A DNA stretch of 64,000 nucleotides from Pelobates cultripes (taxonomy: Eukaryota > Chordata > Amphibia > Anura > Pelobatidae), in assembly GCA_933207985.1 (NCBI GenBank), contig OW240921.1, positions 102,056,274-102,120,273 on the forward strand. Direction: 5' to 3'. This document shows positions 22,331 to 32,319 of this stretch, piece after piece. The notes under the pieces were generated by a model. The model did no database searches. It was given only the letters and a program-made list of their open reading frames with translations, and was not told the origin of the DNA. Position 1 is the first letter of the stretch; each line of letters begins with the position of its first letter. A program made the translations under genes and the position numbers.

Positions 22331-24300
22331 TTTTATTTTTTAGGACGACAGAGCGGTCTCTGGAGGAGCTGATGGCTGAGATCCAGGCGGCAGCAAGGGA
22401 CAAAGGGATGGCTCGGTAGCAGGAGAGGCTCGGAGCGGTCCTGGAAGCAGCGGGGCAAGATGACTGCAATGGTGCTTGTAAGGCACTGGCAGCAACTTAC
22501 GGGCTTTGCCTGCTGCTGCAGTTGTCTGACAGTGGGGGAGGAGCTCAGATGGACTAGCAAACTCATCACTGCCAGGCAGCGTGGGTCCTGGACCGGACAG
22601 AGGCTAGTTTGGATTGCAGGCCCCTGCAGTCGGCAAGGTCAGCCTAGGAGATCTCCAGGGAACAGGGGTGCATTACATACTGGAGCCCCGTTCTCTTATA
22701 ATAAAGATAATAAATGTTGGAGATGCGATGAAGATGAGGCAGACTACATACATATGTGGTGGAATTGTGAAGTTGCAGTTAATTTATGGGACATGACTTA
22801 TGAAAAGTTGCAGGTTCTAGGGAAATTTAAAATTGATAAAAGAATTGAAATAGCAATTTTACATCTTGACTGGCCGGATTTACACCCTAGACAAGCATTA
22901 ATGCTAACTCACTTCTTTTCAGCTACTAAACTACTACTGGCCAGAAATTGGAAACTGGATGTTTCTGTTAGCTGGCCAATTTTAAAAAAGCAAATTGTAT
23001 TCCAATGTAAAATGGAACAGGGCCTTAAGTGGATTAATAAAAAGGCTGAGCAAAATAGTAGGTGGATAGCCGATTGGATAGATAAACTGATAGATCTTGA
23101 GTGAGTAAGATATCAGCAGTAAGATATACTATATTTTATAACTTAAAACTCTAAAAATCCAATTAATCACTATGTACTCTTTTGGTTCCTTCCTTTAAAG
23201 GTATAATTGAATGGGCTTCCTATAAGATGTAAGATAATTTCTAAGATGACTGGGGTAATGTTATGTTAATTTGTGTAATGTTTGTGAATTGGTCTTTATG
23301 TTCTTTCTGAGAAATGTGCCATGTCAATTTTTGTAATCTGATTGGCAGGCGCTATTATTTATTTTAATGTATATGTGTGTTTGTAACGTATTGTGTTTAT
23401 AAAATATAATGAAATAAAAAATATAAAAAAAAAAAAAAAAATGACATACTGGAGCCCCCTGGTGGTTAGAAGGGGAAGAGGCTGGAGCTGGAGGTGCCCT
23501 AGATCATGCCCCAACATCATGCAGGCGAGTGGGATTTGATGGCATATGGCAGCAGACCCTTCTGAGCTAGGGGATATTGATGATGTAGGCAGGCCTTCCA
23601 GGCCTGGTGCAGTGGAGCCCTGTAGTATATGGGGTGCTGCTGGGGATGGCATTTATCCCCCAACATTGCTAGCCCAGGGTCCCTTAGTCCTGCAGGGTCT
23701 TGGGGCACAGCTGGGCCTCCCCATGATGGGGTTGAGGCTTGGAGCGCACTTAGGGATGGGAGTGAGACTCCTTGGGTTGAGACAGAGGCTCCTGGTATGG
23801 TGAACCTCACGGTCAGCCTAGTGGCTGCTGGGGGCGATTCACGGGGACCTTTCCATCACAGGTGCCCCACCGCGTGGGCATGGACAGCAGTTAGTCGGGG
23901 TACCGGTGTCGATGGCAGGGTCAGGCTGCCGGTGTCAATGGGCAGTGGTTGAGTCAGTCAGACCTCACTTGGATGGCGCAGCACCCTTTACTGTTAGGAG
24001 CAGTGCACAGGTGGACTGCAGGGGTCTCACTTTGGTCAGGAGCCCACGAGCAACAAGATCAGAGGGGGTCACGCACAGCATCAGGCAGGTCACAGAGTAG
24101 CAGGTTCCCAGGTGCCATTAGGGGATATGCGGCGAGTCTGGATGCTAGCGGTGGGCAGGTCATGTCAGAGTCCAAAGGCAGTGTCCCCAAGGTTGTGGCT
24201 TCTATGGTCAGGGTGGTGTCAGCTGCCAGCGGTTCCTCTGCGGTGTGCTTGGGGGCTTTCAGGTATGCATCTTAGCATGAAAGAGCCAGGAAGCGGAGTC
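22331..24300 (+). other. GC-rich sequence, perhaps decayed gag of the plus-strand Ngaro element
   Basis: Excluding the L1 insertion at 22690-23443, this sequence is GC-rich and holds broken open frames rich in Gly, Ala, Pro and Val (for example RSLEELMAEIQAA at about 22345). Such composition fits the N-terminal gag of Ngaro elements. It lies upstream of, and on the same strand as, the Ngaro pieces at 27 kb. No diagnostic motif is present, so the link is inference. Confidence 0.3.
22690..23443 (+). mobile_element. L1 3' end, 5'-truncated, with poly(A) and TSD
   Basis: A 15-bp duplication, ACATACTGGAGCCCC, flanks the insert at 22675-22689 and 23444-23458. The insert encodes the C-terminus of L1 ORF2 in one open frame to the stop at 23102-23104. 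It includes the Cys/His motif KCWRCDEDEADYIHMWWNC and ends DWIDKLIDLE. About 300 bp of 3' UTR follow, then an A-rich tail at 23410-23441. Severe 5' truncation with a target-site duplication is the standard outcome of target-primed reverse transcription. The open frame suggests a fairly recent event. Confidence 0.88.
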
Positions 24301-24339
24301 AGAATCCAAGGGGTATGGCTAGTTGTGCCATTGACTTGA

Positions 24340-24734
24340 AGTTGTATGGTGAGTATAATCATTCCCTTCACGCATTTTCATGCAAACACTGCCTTTTCAT
24401 AGAAAAGGCAGTTTTTACATTGCCCCTAGTGAAAACTCCAAATGGCCACTCCTCAGATGCACTGGAGGTGCCTTCTGGCTCAGTGCTGCACAGTAGGCAG
24501 CAGTGTCATGCTCTACATGGGGATGCTGAATTTTCCTCATAGAGATGCATTGATTCAAATTCGGGCGGGGCCAGCACAGAGCCAGCGCCGGCTGACCTAC
24601 ACGGCACTGGAAATAATGTGAGTTTTATTAACTTTTAAAGGGGCTAAGGGGGAGAAAGCCACCTAAATGGTGGGTTTTGCACTATAGGGTCAGGAATACA
24701 TGTTTGATTTCCTGATCCTATAGTGTTCCTTTAA
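24340..24734. mobile_element. TTAA MITE fragment, right end
   Basis: Ends CCTATAGTGTTCC before TTAA at 24731-24734, the inverse of the AAAGGAACACTATAGG start of this MITE class. Upstream phrases (GCCTTTTCATAGAAAAGGC hairpin near 24390) match the piece at 21.3 kb. The left end is not clear. Confidence 0.55.
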
Positions 24735-24814
24735 TGTCACTTCCTCATTTCTGCTCCTTCTCCTTTCTGCTTCTTCTTCTACTTACCTTTCTGTTCCTTT
24801 CTGACCCTTCCTGT

Positions 24815-25210
24815 AAGCTTCCCCCATGCCTCACTTACCTGATCTGTAGGCTGCTCCCCATCCCTCACTTACCTGATCTGTAAGCTGCTTCCCATCCCTC
24901 ACTTACCTGATCTGTAGGCTGCTCCCCATCCCTCACTTACCTGATCTGTAGTCTGCCCCCCATCCCTCACTTACCTGATCTGTAGTCTTCCCCCATCCCT
25001 CACTTACCTAATATGTAGGCTGCCCCGCCATCCCTCGCTTACCTGATCTGTAAGCTGCCCCACATGCCTCACTTACCTGATCTGTAGGCTGCCCCCACAT
25101 GCCTCACTTACCAGATCTGTAGGCTACCCCCCATGCCTCACTTACCTGATCTGTAGGCTGCCCCCACATGCCTCACTTACCTGATCTGTAGGCTGCCCCA
25201 CATGCCTCCC
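24815..25210. repeat. Minisatellite, unit about 34-36 bp, about 11 copies
   Basis: The core CTCACTTACCTGATCTGTAG recurs about every 34-36 bp, separated by a variable C-rich spacer (GCTGCTCCCCATCC, GCTGCCCCACATGC). Units differ by a few substitutions and by spacer length. There is no coding content. On the minus strand each typical unit contains CTACAGATCAGGTAAGTGAG. Confidence 0.9.
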
Positions 25211-25309
25211 CTTGCAAAATATTGGCACAAGCTGAAAAATCAAGTGCCCCCCGTTGGCCCCCCTGCAGACACCCATGCCCTTGCCCCCCCTGAAGATGCC
25301 CATGATTGT

Positions 25310-26888
25310 TACATGTGAGTTTACAGAGGAAGAGGTTCTATTTCAACTGTCAAGACTAAAGACAAATAAGTTGATGAGGAATGATGGGATACACCCAAGG
25401 TATTAAAATAACTAGCAAAATCATTAACAGACTTAATTAACCAATCATTGTTAACAGGAGTAGTCCCAGAAGATTGGAAATTAGTAAATGTTGTGCCCAT
25501 ACACAAGAAAGGTAGAAGGGAGGAGTCGGGCAACTATAGGCCATTAAGCCTTACTTCAGTAGTTGGGAAAGTGATGGAAACCACGTTAAAAAACAGAATT
25601 GTTGAACATCTAAAATCAAATGGATTTCAAGATCAGAGACAACATGGGTTTATTTCAGGGAGATCATGCCAAACTGACCTTATTGATTTTTTTGATTGGG
25701 CACCTAAAATAATAGATCAGGGTGGTACAGTAGATATTCCTTACCTAGATTTCAGTAAGGCTCTTGACACTTTTCCACATAGAAGGCTCATCAATAAACT
25801 GCAATCTTTAAGTTTGGATTCCAGTATTGTCAAATTGGTTAGGCAGTGGCTAAATGACAGGCAACAGAGGGTTGTAGTCAACAGAGTATATTTAAAGCAA
25901 GGTCTAGTTACTAGTGGGGTACCTCAGGGATCTGTAATTGGACTCATTCTTTTTAATATTTGTAATAGTGATATTGCAGAAGGTCTTGATGGTAAGGTAT
26001 GACTTTTTGCTGATGATACTAAAATTTGCAACAGGGTTGATGTTCCCGGAAGGATAAGCCAAATGGCAAATGATTTAGGTAAATTAGAAAAATGGTCAGA
26101 GCTGTGGCAACTGACATTTAATGTGGATAAGTGTAAGATGATATTGGGCGTAAAAACCCAAGGACAGAGTACAGAATATTTTATACCCTACTTACCTCAA
26201 CATCTGAGGAAAGGGATTTAGGAGTAATTATTTCAGATGACTTAAAGGTAGGCAGAAAATGTAATAAAGGAGCAAGGAATGCTAGCAGAATGCTTGGTTG
26301 TGTAGGGAGAAGCATTAGCAGTAGAAAAGTGCTCATGTCATTGTACAGAACACTGGTGAGGCCGCACTTTGAGTATTGTACGTATTACTGGAGACCGTAT
26401 CTCCAGAAGGATATTGATACTTTGGAAAGAGTTCAGAGAAGGGCTACTAAACTGGTTCATGGATTGCATGATAATACTTACCAAGAAAGATTAAAGGATC
26501 TTAACATGTATAGCTTGGAGGAAAGACGAGACGGGGGGATATGATAGAAACCTTTAAATACATAAAGGGAATCAACACAGTAAAGGAGGAGACTATATTT
26601 AAACAAAGAAAAAAACACCACAACAAGAGGACATAGTCTTAAATTAGAGGGGCAAAGTTTTTAAAATAATTTCTTTACAGAGAGGGTAGTGGATGTATGG
26701 AATAGCCTTCGAGTTGAAGTGGTAGAGGTTAACACAGTGAGTTAGTTTAAGTATACGTGGGATAGACATAAGGCTATCCTAGACTTAATATAAGGCCAGG
26801 ACTATTTAAAAGTATTCAAAAACTGGGCAGACTAAATGGGCCAAATGGGTCTTATCTGCCGGCTCATTCTATGTTTCTCCTTCTATGT
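25310..26888 (+). mobile_element. CR1-like non-LTR retrotransposon, 5'-truncated and decayed
   Basis: Starting inside reverse transcriptase, the plus strand reads VPEDWKLVNVVPIHKKG, NYRPLSLTSVVGKV, YLDFSKALDTFPHRRL, VPQGSVIGLILF and, after a TGA at 25999-26001, LFADDTKI, the catalytic block. The C-terminal part continues in another frame (26290-26544: LYRTLVRPHFEYCTYYWRPY, ERVQRRATKLV). The 3' end carries ATTCTATGTTTCTCCTTCTATG, the CR1-type terminal octamer repeat. Stops and at least one frameshift inactivate it. The endonuclease domain is missing through 5' truncation. Confidence 0.87.
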
Positions 26889-27064
26889 AACATGAACGAA
26901 AGGATCTGGAAAGGTGAGTTTGTTGAGGTTTTTGACTAAAGGAGTATGTTGACCTCAAAGAGGAGAATAATTGGTGAGAACTCCCAGGGGCTCTGCTTAT
27001 TCTTGTTATGCTATCTGGATGGAATATGGGAGGCTTATCGTACAAACGGGGGGATGGCATGGTG

Positions 27065-27330
27065 GAAAACGATGAGCAGTTACGTCAGCGGTTGGCAGCT
27101 AATGAGATGGGATTAGATGGATCTCCTTCTTTGGAGGAAGCTGATGATGGCTTAGAGGGCATCACGCTTTCAGCACGCGGCTGGCTTGGGGGTCAGTCCC
27201 CCCATGTCAGCCTCACGTAGGAAGGGGTTTTGCTAGCTCTTTAATGAAGGCCAGTGCAAGTGGGGAACCATCTGCAAGTATAAACATGAATGTTCAGGAT
27301 GTGGTGGCTCCCAAGACTTCCCCGGGGCAT
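27065..27330 (+). pseudogene. Ngaro gag C-terminus with zinc finger
   Basis: NDEQLRQRLAANEMGLD near 27070 resembles the conserved end of Ngaro gag. In another frame near 27220-27300 the reading C-stop-LFNEGQC, KWGTIC, KYKH forms a CCCH finger (C-x8-C-x5-C-x3-H), followed by ECSGCGG. The stop TAG inside the finger probably replaces Trp. The finger corresponds to C-x7-C-x4-C-x3-H in the intact element at 60 kb. Confidence 0.55.
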
Positions 27331-27479
27331 AACGCTGATTTAGTAAGGCGCGATGCAGCTGTGGCTAGGCCTCTGTGGTAATAAGGGAGATATGAAATTG
27401 TTATGGTCAGGTTTTAGGCATTGTTTTGTTCTACTATTTTCGGGACAGGGAGTTTGTGTGGTGATATCATAATTTAAAA

Positions 27480-27670
27480 TCGGTTGGGGACTTTCCAGAG
27501 TTGGTAAGGGAAAATCTCCTCAAGGAGGTGCTGTTGGGTAGGATTGCTCCTCCTCCACCTAACCTTCAGTTGTCTCCATTGGGGGTGGTTCCAAAGGAGG
27601 AGGTGGAGAAATACCATCTCATCCACCAAATTTCACACCTGAAAGGGTTTTCTGTGAATGATGAAATTGC
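27480..27670 (+). pseudogene. Reverse transcriptase N-terminal fragment (Ngaro)
   Basis: One frame reads LLGRIAPPPPNLQLSPLG, VVPKEEVEKYHLIHQISH and KGFSVNDEI, the fingers region of DIRS/Ngaro reverse transcriptase (consensus SPLGVVPK...FRLIH.LS.P.G.SVND). The catalytic D and the xxDD block are deleted, and the sequence passes directly into recombinase at about 27690. Confidence 0.65.
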
Positions 27671-27689
27671 CAGGGAACTGTGCTTGGTC

Positions 27690-28160
27690 TTGTATGTCTC
27701 GTATGCCTGCACTGGCGTTTTGGTTTAAACTTCAGCGGTGGGATGATTATACCAAGCATTTTGTCAATTGGCAGGCTTTGAAGGGTTTCAGGAGAGGGTG
27801 CAAGGTAACTGATGCATGTAGGCCAGTCTCAATTAAACTCCTTGAGGGCCTGGTTCGGGTCCTTCCTGTGCTTTGCTTCATCGGGTATGAAGCAGGTTTG
27901 TTTTTGAAACTGCGTTTCTCCTGGCCTTCTTTGGTGCATTTCGAATCAGGGAGCTGGTTAGCACCAAACTGGTGGGTTATGGGAGAGTGCAGTTTTCGGA
28001 TGTTCTCGTAGTGGCGGATAGTGTCGTTATTCATCTCAGCTGATCCAAAATGGATGTACGGGGTAAGGGTATGGATGCCATTCTGCATGCTTTCCCATGT
28101 TCTCCCTTATGCCTGGTTGCTAACGTCCAGTTTGTTGCGGCGACCAAAGAGGATGGGTAT
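27690..28160 (+). pseudogene. Tyrosine recombinase fragment (Ngaro)
   Basis: The reading AFWFKLQRWDDYTKHFV, QALKGFRRGCKVTDACRPVS and LLEGLVRVLPVLC matches the core-binding domain. After a frameshift near 27915, FRIRELVSTK supplies the first catalytic Arg region, followed by SDVLVVADSVVIHLS. The HxxR and nucleophilic Tyr blocks are missing because the sequence jumps to the hydrolase near 28165. Confidence 0.68.
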
Positions 28161-28169
28161 CTTACATTG

Positions 28170-28573
28170 TTGCAAGGGGTAGGCAGATGGATTTTCTTGT
28201 GCTGCATGCAGGTGGTAATGACCTGAGGCTTATCCTGCAATGGCTATTGGTCAAGTGGATGAAGCAGGACTTAAATTGGATTAGGACATGGGTCCCAGAG
28301 GTTCAATTAGTATGGTCAGAGATAGTTCCCCGGCTCCATTGGTGCCATGCACGGGATCCGGCAGCTGTGAGGCGATGCCGGGGGAAGGTTAACGGTTTGA
28401 CGGCTACTTTCATCAGGAATTTGAGTATGGTGGCAATCAGGCGCAGGGAACGTGAGGATATTTTACCCAGATATTTCCATCACGATGTGGTGCATCTCTC
28501 TTTCGTGGGATGCCGTTTGCTTAATTTGGGGCTGCAGGAAGGTTTGGCAGAGGAGTTGTTTTCTAAGGGTTGA
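28170..28573 (+). pseudogene. SGNH/GDSL hydrolase-like ORF (Ngaro accessory domain)
   Basis: One open frame from 28187 to the stop at 28571-28573, 128 codons, contains VLHAGGNDLRL (block III GxND), then VWSEIVPRLHW, and YFHHDVVHLSFVGCRLLNLG near the end (block V, D-V-V-H). The block I serine region would lie upstream and is deleted, so the fragment cannot be catalytic as it stands. It aligns motif for motif with the minus-strand copy at 17.8-19.7 kb. SGNH enzymes are esterases or acyl hydrolases, and the function in retrotransposons is unknown. Confidence 0.7.
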
Positions 28574-28915
28574 GGAGCACAGATGGCTTGTGGCAGGCTA
28601 GTATAAGGAAGGTCAAGGCGGTAACGAATATGCTTAAGTTAAAAAAAAAAGAACAAGAGTAGTTAGTTGATTGGTAATACAATCAAGCTATACCACCACC
28701 AGGATAGTTTGGAAAATGTTGGCACTTTTTTATGTTGTATTTATGTTATGATTGCCATGGATCATTGCCTTGTGATTTTACATGTGGGAGAAGCAATAAT
28801 GTTGGATGTTTGGGGGTGGGGGTGGGCAATTATTTTACATGTTTGTTTATATAACCTGCACCTGCCCATATGGTGACAATGCATCTGCCATGTGTTTTCT
28901 TAAAAGTGACTGCAG

Positions 28916-29430
28916 CATTCAGATGTACCTGTTCTTGGGCTTGTGCTTAGGTTGTGATTACTGTAATAAAATTATAATTTTTGGCTAATTACAATCTGAT
29001 GGTCCAAAGAAGCATACCTTTAGAGTCATATGATGGTATGACTCTGGCCTTGTGAGTTTAATCACTTTTTTCTCTGTTTTACAACATTTTACAGACATAC
29101 TACGCTATTTGTTTGTATTTATTATGTTTTACAGATTATCCGAGACATTATACAGCTCCACCTATTATTTTGTATGTATTGTTATGTATTTATAGTGGTG
29201 TAGGGGATACCTCTTTTTTAGGTGTTTTTGAGCTATTTCACTCTCTTTCCCCCACACTGTGCACATATCTTTTCGCATAATTACAATCTGAGTTTGCTAT
29301 TGCATTCTAGTGAATGGCTCTCAACCGTTAATTAAAATGCTACGTATGCCACGCAATCCAGAGATGTTGCCTTCAAAGGATCACTCCAGAATTAGAAATA
29401 AATATATTTGCCCTGGTAAAAGAATAGTAC
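28916..29430. other. No recognised feature
   Basis: AT-rich intergenic-type sequence between the Ngaro tail and the next MITE. Nothing is recognised. Confidence 0.5.
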
Positions 29431-29891
29431 TTAAAGGGACACTCTACTGCCCAAATACAAACATAATAACCGAGCAATGTTTAGTAGATATACAACAATT
29501 AAGACATTCATGCATTTAATGATGCGTTATTTTCAATGGGGCATATCTAAAAACAGCTTGGAAAAATTAAGTTCTCTTGTCTGCTGCATTTACAAGCCCT
29601 CCTTTTCTAACCCCGCCCAGACTTTCTGTGACTGTCAAATCACATACTTCCCAATGCAGCTCAATGAGATGTCTTTGCATGGGAGGTGCTTTGGGCAATT
29701 GCTGCCTCTTGAGTTTAGTTCCACAGAGCTAAGCAACCAGGAGATAACAGGACTAGCTGTCTGATAACAACCAGGGGGCTGCAACAAGTTTAATTCATAA
29801 AAGTGTCAATTTCTTGAAATTTACACTTTTTTTGTAAAATAAAAAAAGGACACAAGCTAAAGTGCTTTAGGTGTGTTGAGTGTCCATTTAA
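29431..29891. mobile_element. TTAA-flanked MITE
   Basis: TTAA at 29431-29434 and 29888-29891 bounds a 453-bp unit starting AAGGGACACTCTACTGCCC and ending GTTGAGTGTCCAT. The inner sequence has no coding capacity. The termini match the AAAGGRR class, but the interior differs from the 1.99-2.46 kb copy, so it is another subfamily. Confidence 0.7.
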
Positions 29892-30192
29892 CTATATGAT
29901 GTGATAATAATTCACAACAAAATATCCCCCCTCCCTCACTAATTTCAAGGTGAGGGAGGTAAAGTCAAGTTAGTGTAGTAGGGACTTTTGGTGACCCATA
30001 GTCATATTGGAGGTTATAACTGGCCCTAACTTTGGGGTGTGAACAAAGGCATGTCAACCCCTTATTGCATTAATACTCCCCACCCAAAGCACATGGGGGA
30101 GAGGGTGGGGGTTGACAAAAGCATGAACCCCCTTCTTTGTTTTAATAACCCCAAACTAAAGGGGTTTAGAGGATGGATGATAGCATATACAA
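29892..30192. other. No recognised feature
   Basis: Short GC-mixed stretch with repeated CCCC/GGGG phrases (GGGTGGGGGTTGAC, CCCCCTTCTTTG). No gene is seen. Confidence 0.4.
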
Positions 30193-32319
30193 AACCCCTT
30201 AACCCCTTTCAGGACGTAGTCAATAGTGCACATTCTGATCAAAACAAAACGTAAACAAAAACTGGAATTTGCGCTATATGTCTGTGCAACCGTAATTCAC
30301 TGCTGTCACATTAAGTGCACCCACACTTATTATATATCATTTTGTTCAGGAGAAACAGGGCTTTAATTTATCATTAACTATTCATATATGGAACATAATT
30401 TATTATGAATAAAATGCAATTTTATTTTAGAAAATAAAAAAAAATTTACATTTGTATTTCCGTCTGACATTTTAGCTGTTAATATAATACTGTTAGGTTG
30501 TACTGCAAAAAAATGCACATATTTGTAATCAGCAATGTCTCACGAGTACAACAGTACCCCCCATTAACAGGTTTTATGGTGTTTTGGAAAGTTACAGGGT
30601 CAAATATAGAACATTCCATTTTCAAATTAAAATTTGCCTGATTAGTAATGTTACCTTTGAGACGGTGTGGTAGCCCAGGAATGAGAATTACCCCCATAAT
30701 GGCATACCATTTGAAAAAGTAGACAACCCATTGAAAGTGGGGTATGTTTAGTCTTTTTTAGTAGCCACTTAGTCAAAAACACTGGCCAAAGTTAGCGTTC
30801 ATATTTGTTTTTGTGTGAAAAATGCAAAAAACTGATATTTGGCCAGTGTTTGTGACTAAGTGGCTACTAAGAAAGACTGGACATACCTCACTTGCAATAC
30901 CTTGGGTTGTCTACTTTTGCAAATGGTATGCCATCATGGGGGTAATTCTCATTCCTGGGCTACCATATGCTCTCAAAGGCAACATAACCAATCTGGCAAA
31001 TTCCAATGTCAAAAAAATGAAATGCAAGCCTTATATGTGACTCTCTAACTTTCCAAAACACCATAAAACCTGTACATGGAGGGGTACTGTTATTCTCGGG
31101 AGACTTCACTAAACACAAATATTAGTGTTTTAAAACAGTAAAACATATTACAACAATAATATAGTCCATAAAAGTGCCGTTCATTTGTAAAAAATGCAAA
31201 AAACTTCACTTTTACTTAAAATATCATCGTTGTAATACAATTTACCAGTTTTACACATTAATATTTGAGTTCAGCAAAGTCTCCCAAGTAAAACAGTGCC
31301 CCCTATGTACAGATTTTATGGTGTCTTGGAGAGTTACAATGTCAAATATAGTGCTTGCGAATTAAATTCTCTGCACTTTCTCCCTGTGTTGTAAGGCATG
31401 TCAATCAAATTTTAATTAATCAAATCACATAATTATGTTAAAAGATTACTTAAATATACATGTAGAATTTTAATATATATGCATTTATAGGTATTTAAAT
31501 TCTACGTGTATACTAATGTAATCTTTTATGTAATTATATGTATTTATCTATTTATATATATTTGCGGTTATTTATATTTTATATATAGATAGATAGATAT
31601 ATATAGAATGTCATTCTAAGTGTATTTTGTTACCAATATATATATATTAATAACAAAATACAGTTAGAATGAAATGACATATGTATATATAATTTATATT
31701 AAATTTTGTTTCAATATTTTATTTATTTATTTTATTATTTTATTTATTTATTATTGTAATTATACGTAAATATATATAATATGTGTATATATCTATTATA
31801 TATGTAATATATATATATACATATAATATATGTAACGTCATTCTAAGTGTATTTTAATATTAATATATATATTATTAGTATTAAAATACACTATGTATGA
31901 CGTTATATATATATATATATATTATATATTATATAAATATAATATATACACATATATTATATATATAAAAATGCATTTAATTTATTTTAAACATGTTTAT
32001 TTTTATTTTTTTACACTTTCCCACCAGCAGGGGGACTGTCTGATATTTCAGACAGCCCCCCTGCTGGCAGATCCACAGCCAGCTATGGGGGGCCATGTGA
32101 TCGCTCTTTGAGAGCGATCACATAGCCCCCGGGGGCCTCACTTGCCGGAGGAGGGCTGCCTGGGCGGTCAGGTAGCCCTCCAGAAGAGGATTGCGGTGGA
32201 GGTAAGTACGCCGGACCTCCCCTGGGCTTAAGCCGTTACGGCGTTGTATGCCGGCGCAACGGCTTTAAAGCCCTTTAAAGCCACGACGGCATAGAACGCC
32301 GTAACGGCGTTAAGGGGTT
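30193..32319. mobile_element. Non-autonomous DNA-transposon-like element with a large internal inverted repeat
   Basis: The ends AACCCCTTAACCCC (30193) and GGCGTTAAGGGGTT (to 32319) are short inverted repeats. Inside lies a long inverted repeat: about 30555-30795 against 30838-31070, sharing blocks such as TAGCCACTTAGTCA with TGACTAAGTGGCTA and CAGGAATGAGAATTACCCCC with its complement. Two AT-rich hairpins follow (31610-31672 and 31845-31900), and the right end is GC-rich (CGGCGTTGTATGCCGG). No transposase is encoded. The class is not determined. Confidence 0.5.

Larger units (their letters stand above)
26990..28915 (+). mobile_element. Ngaro-type retrotransposon remnant with SGNH domain, plus strand
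   Basis: In order on the plus strand: a gag C-terminus with a CCCH zinc finger (about 27065-27330), the N-terminal part of reverse transcriptase (about 27480-27665), a deletion, the core-binding part of tyrosine recombinase (about 27690-28150), an SGNH hydrolase (28170-28573), and a 3' noncoding tail to about 28915 that ends CCCATATGGTGACAATGCAT. The tail is shared with 17.3-17.7 kb and with three minus-strand copies at 50.9-55.6 kb. Large deletions and frameshifts make it inactive. The gene order is that of Ngaro elements with an added hydrolase. Confidence 0.78.

Noticed and set aside
22460..23104. 214-codon frame as one protein
   Set aside because: It is a chimera. The first part is flanking sequence and the second is the C-terminus of a 5'-truncated L1 that starts at 22690.
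24815..25210. CRISPR array
   Set aside because: The regular units differ in length, the spacers are near-copies of each other, and the genome is eukaryotic. It is a minisatellite.
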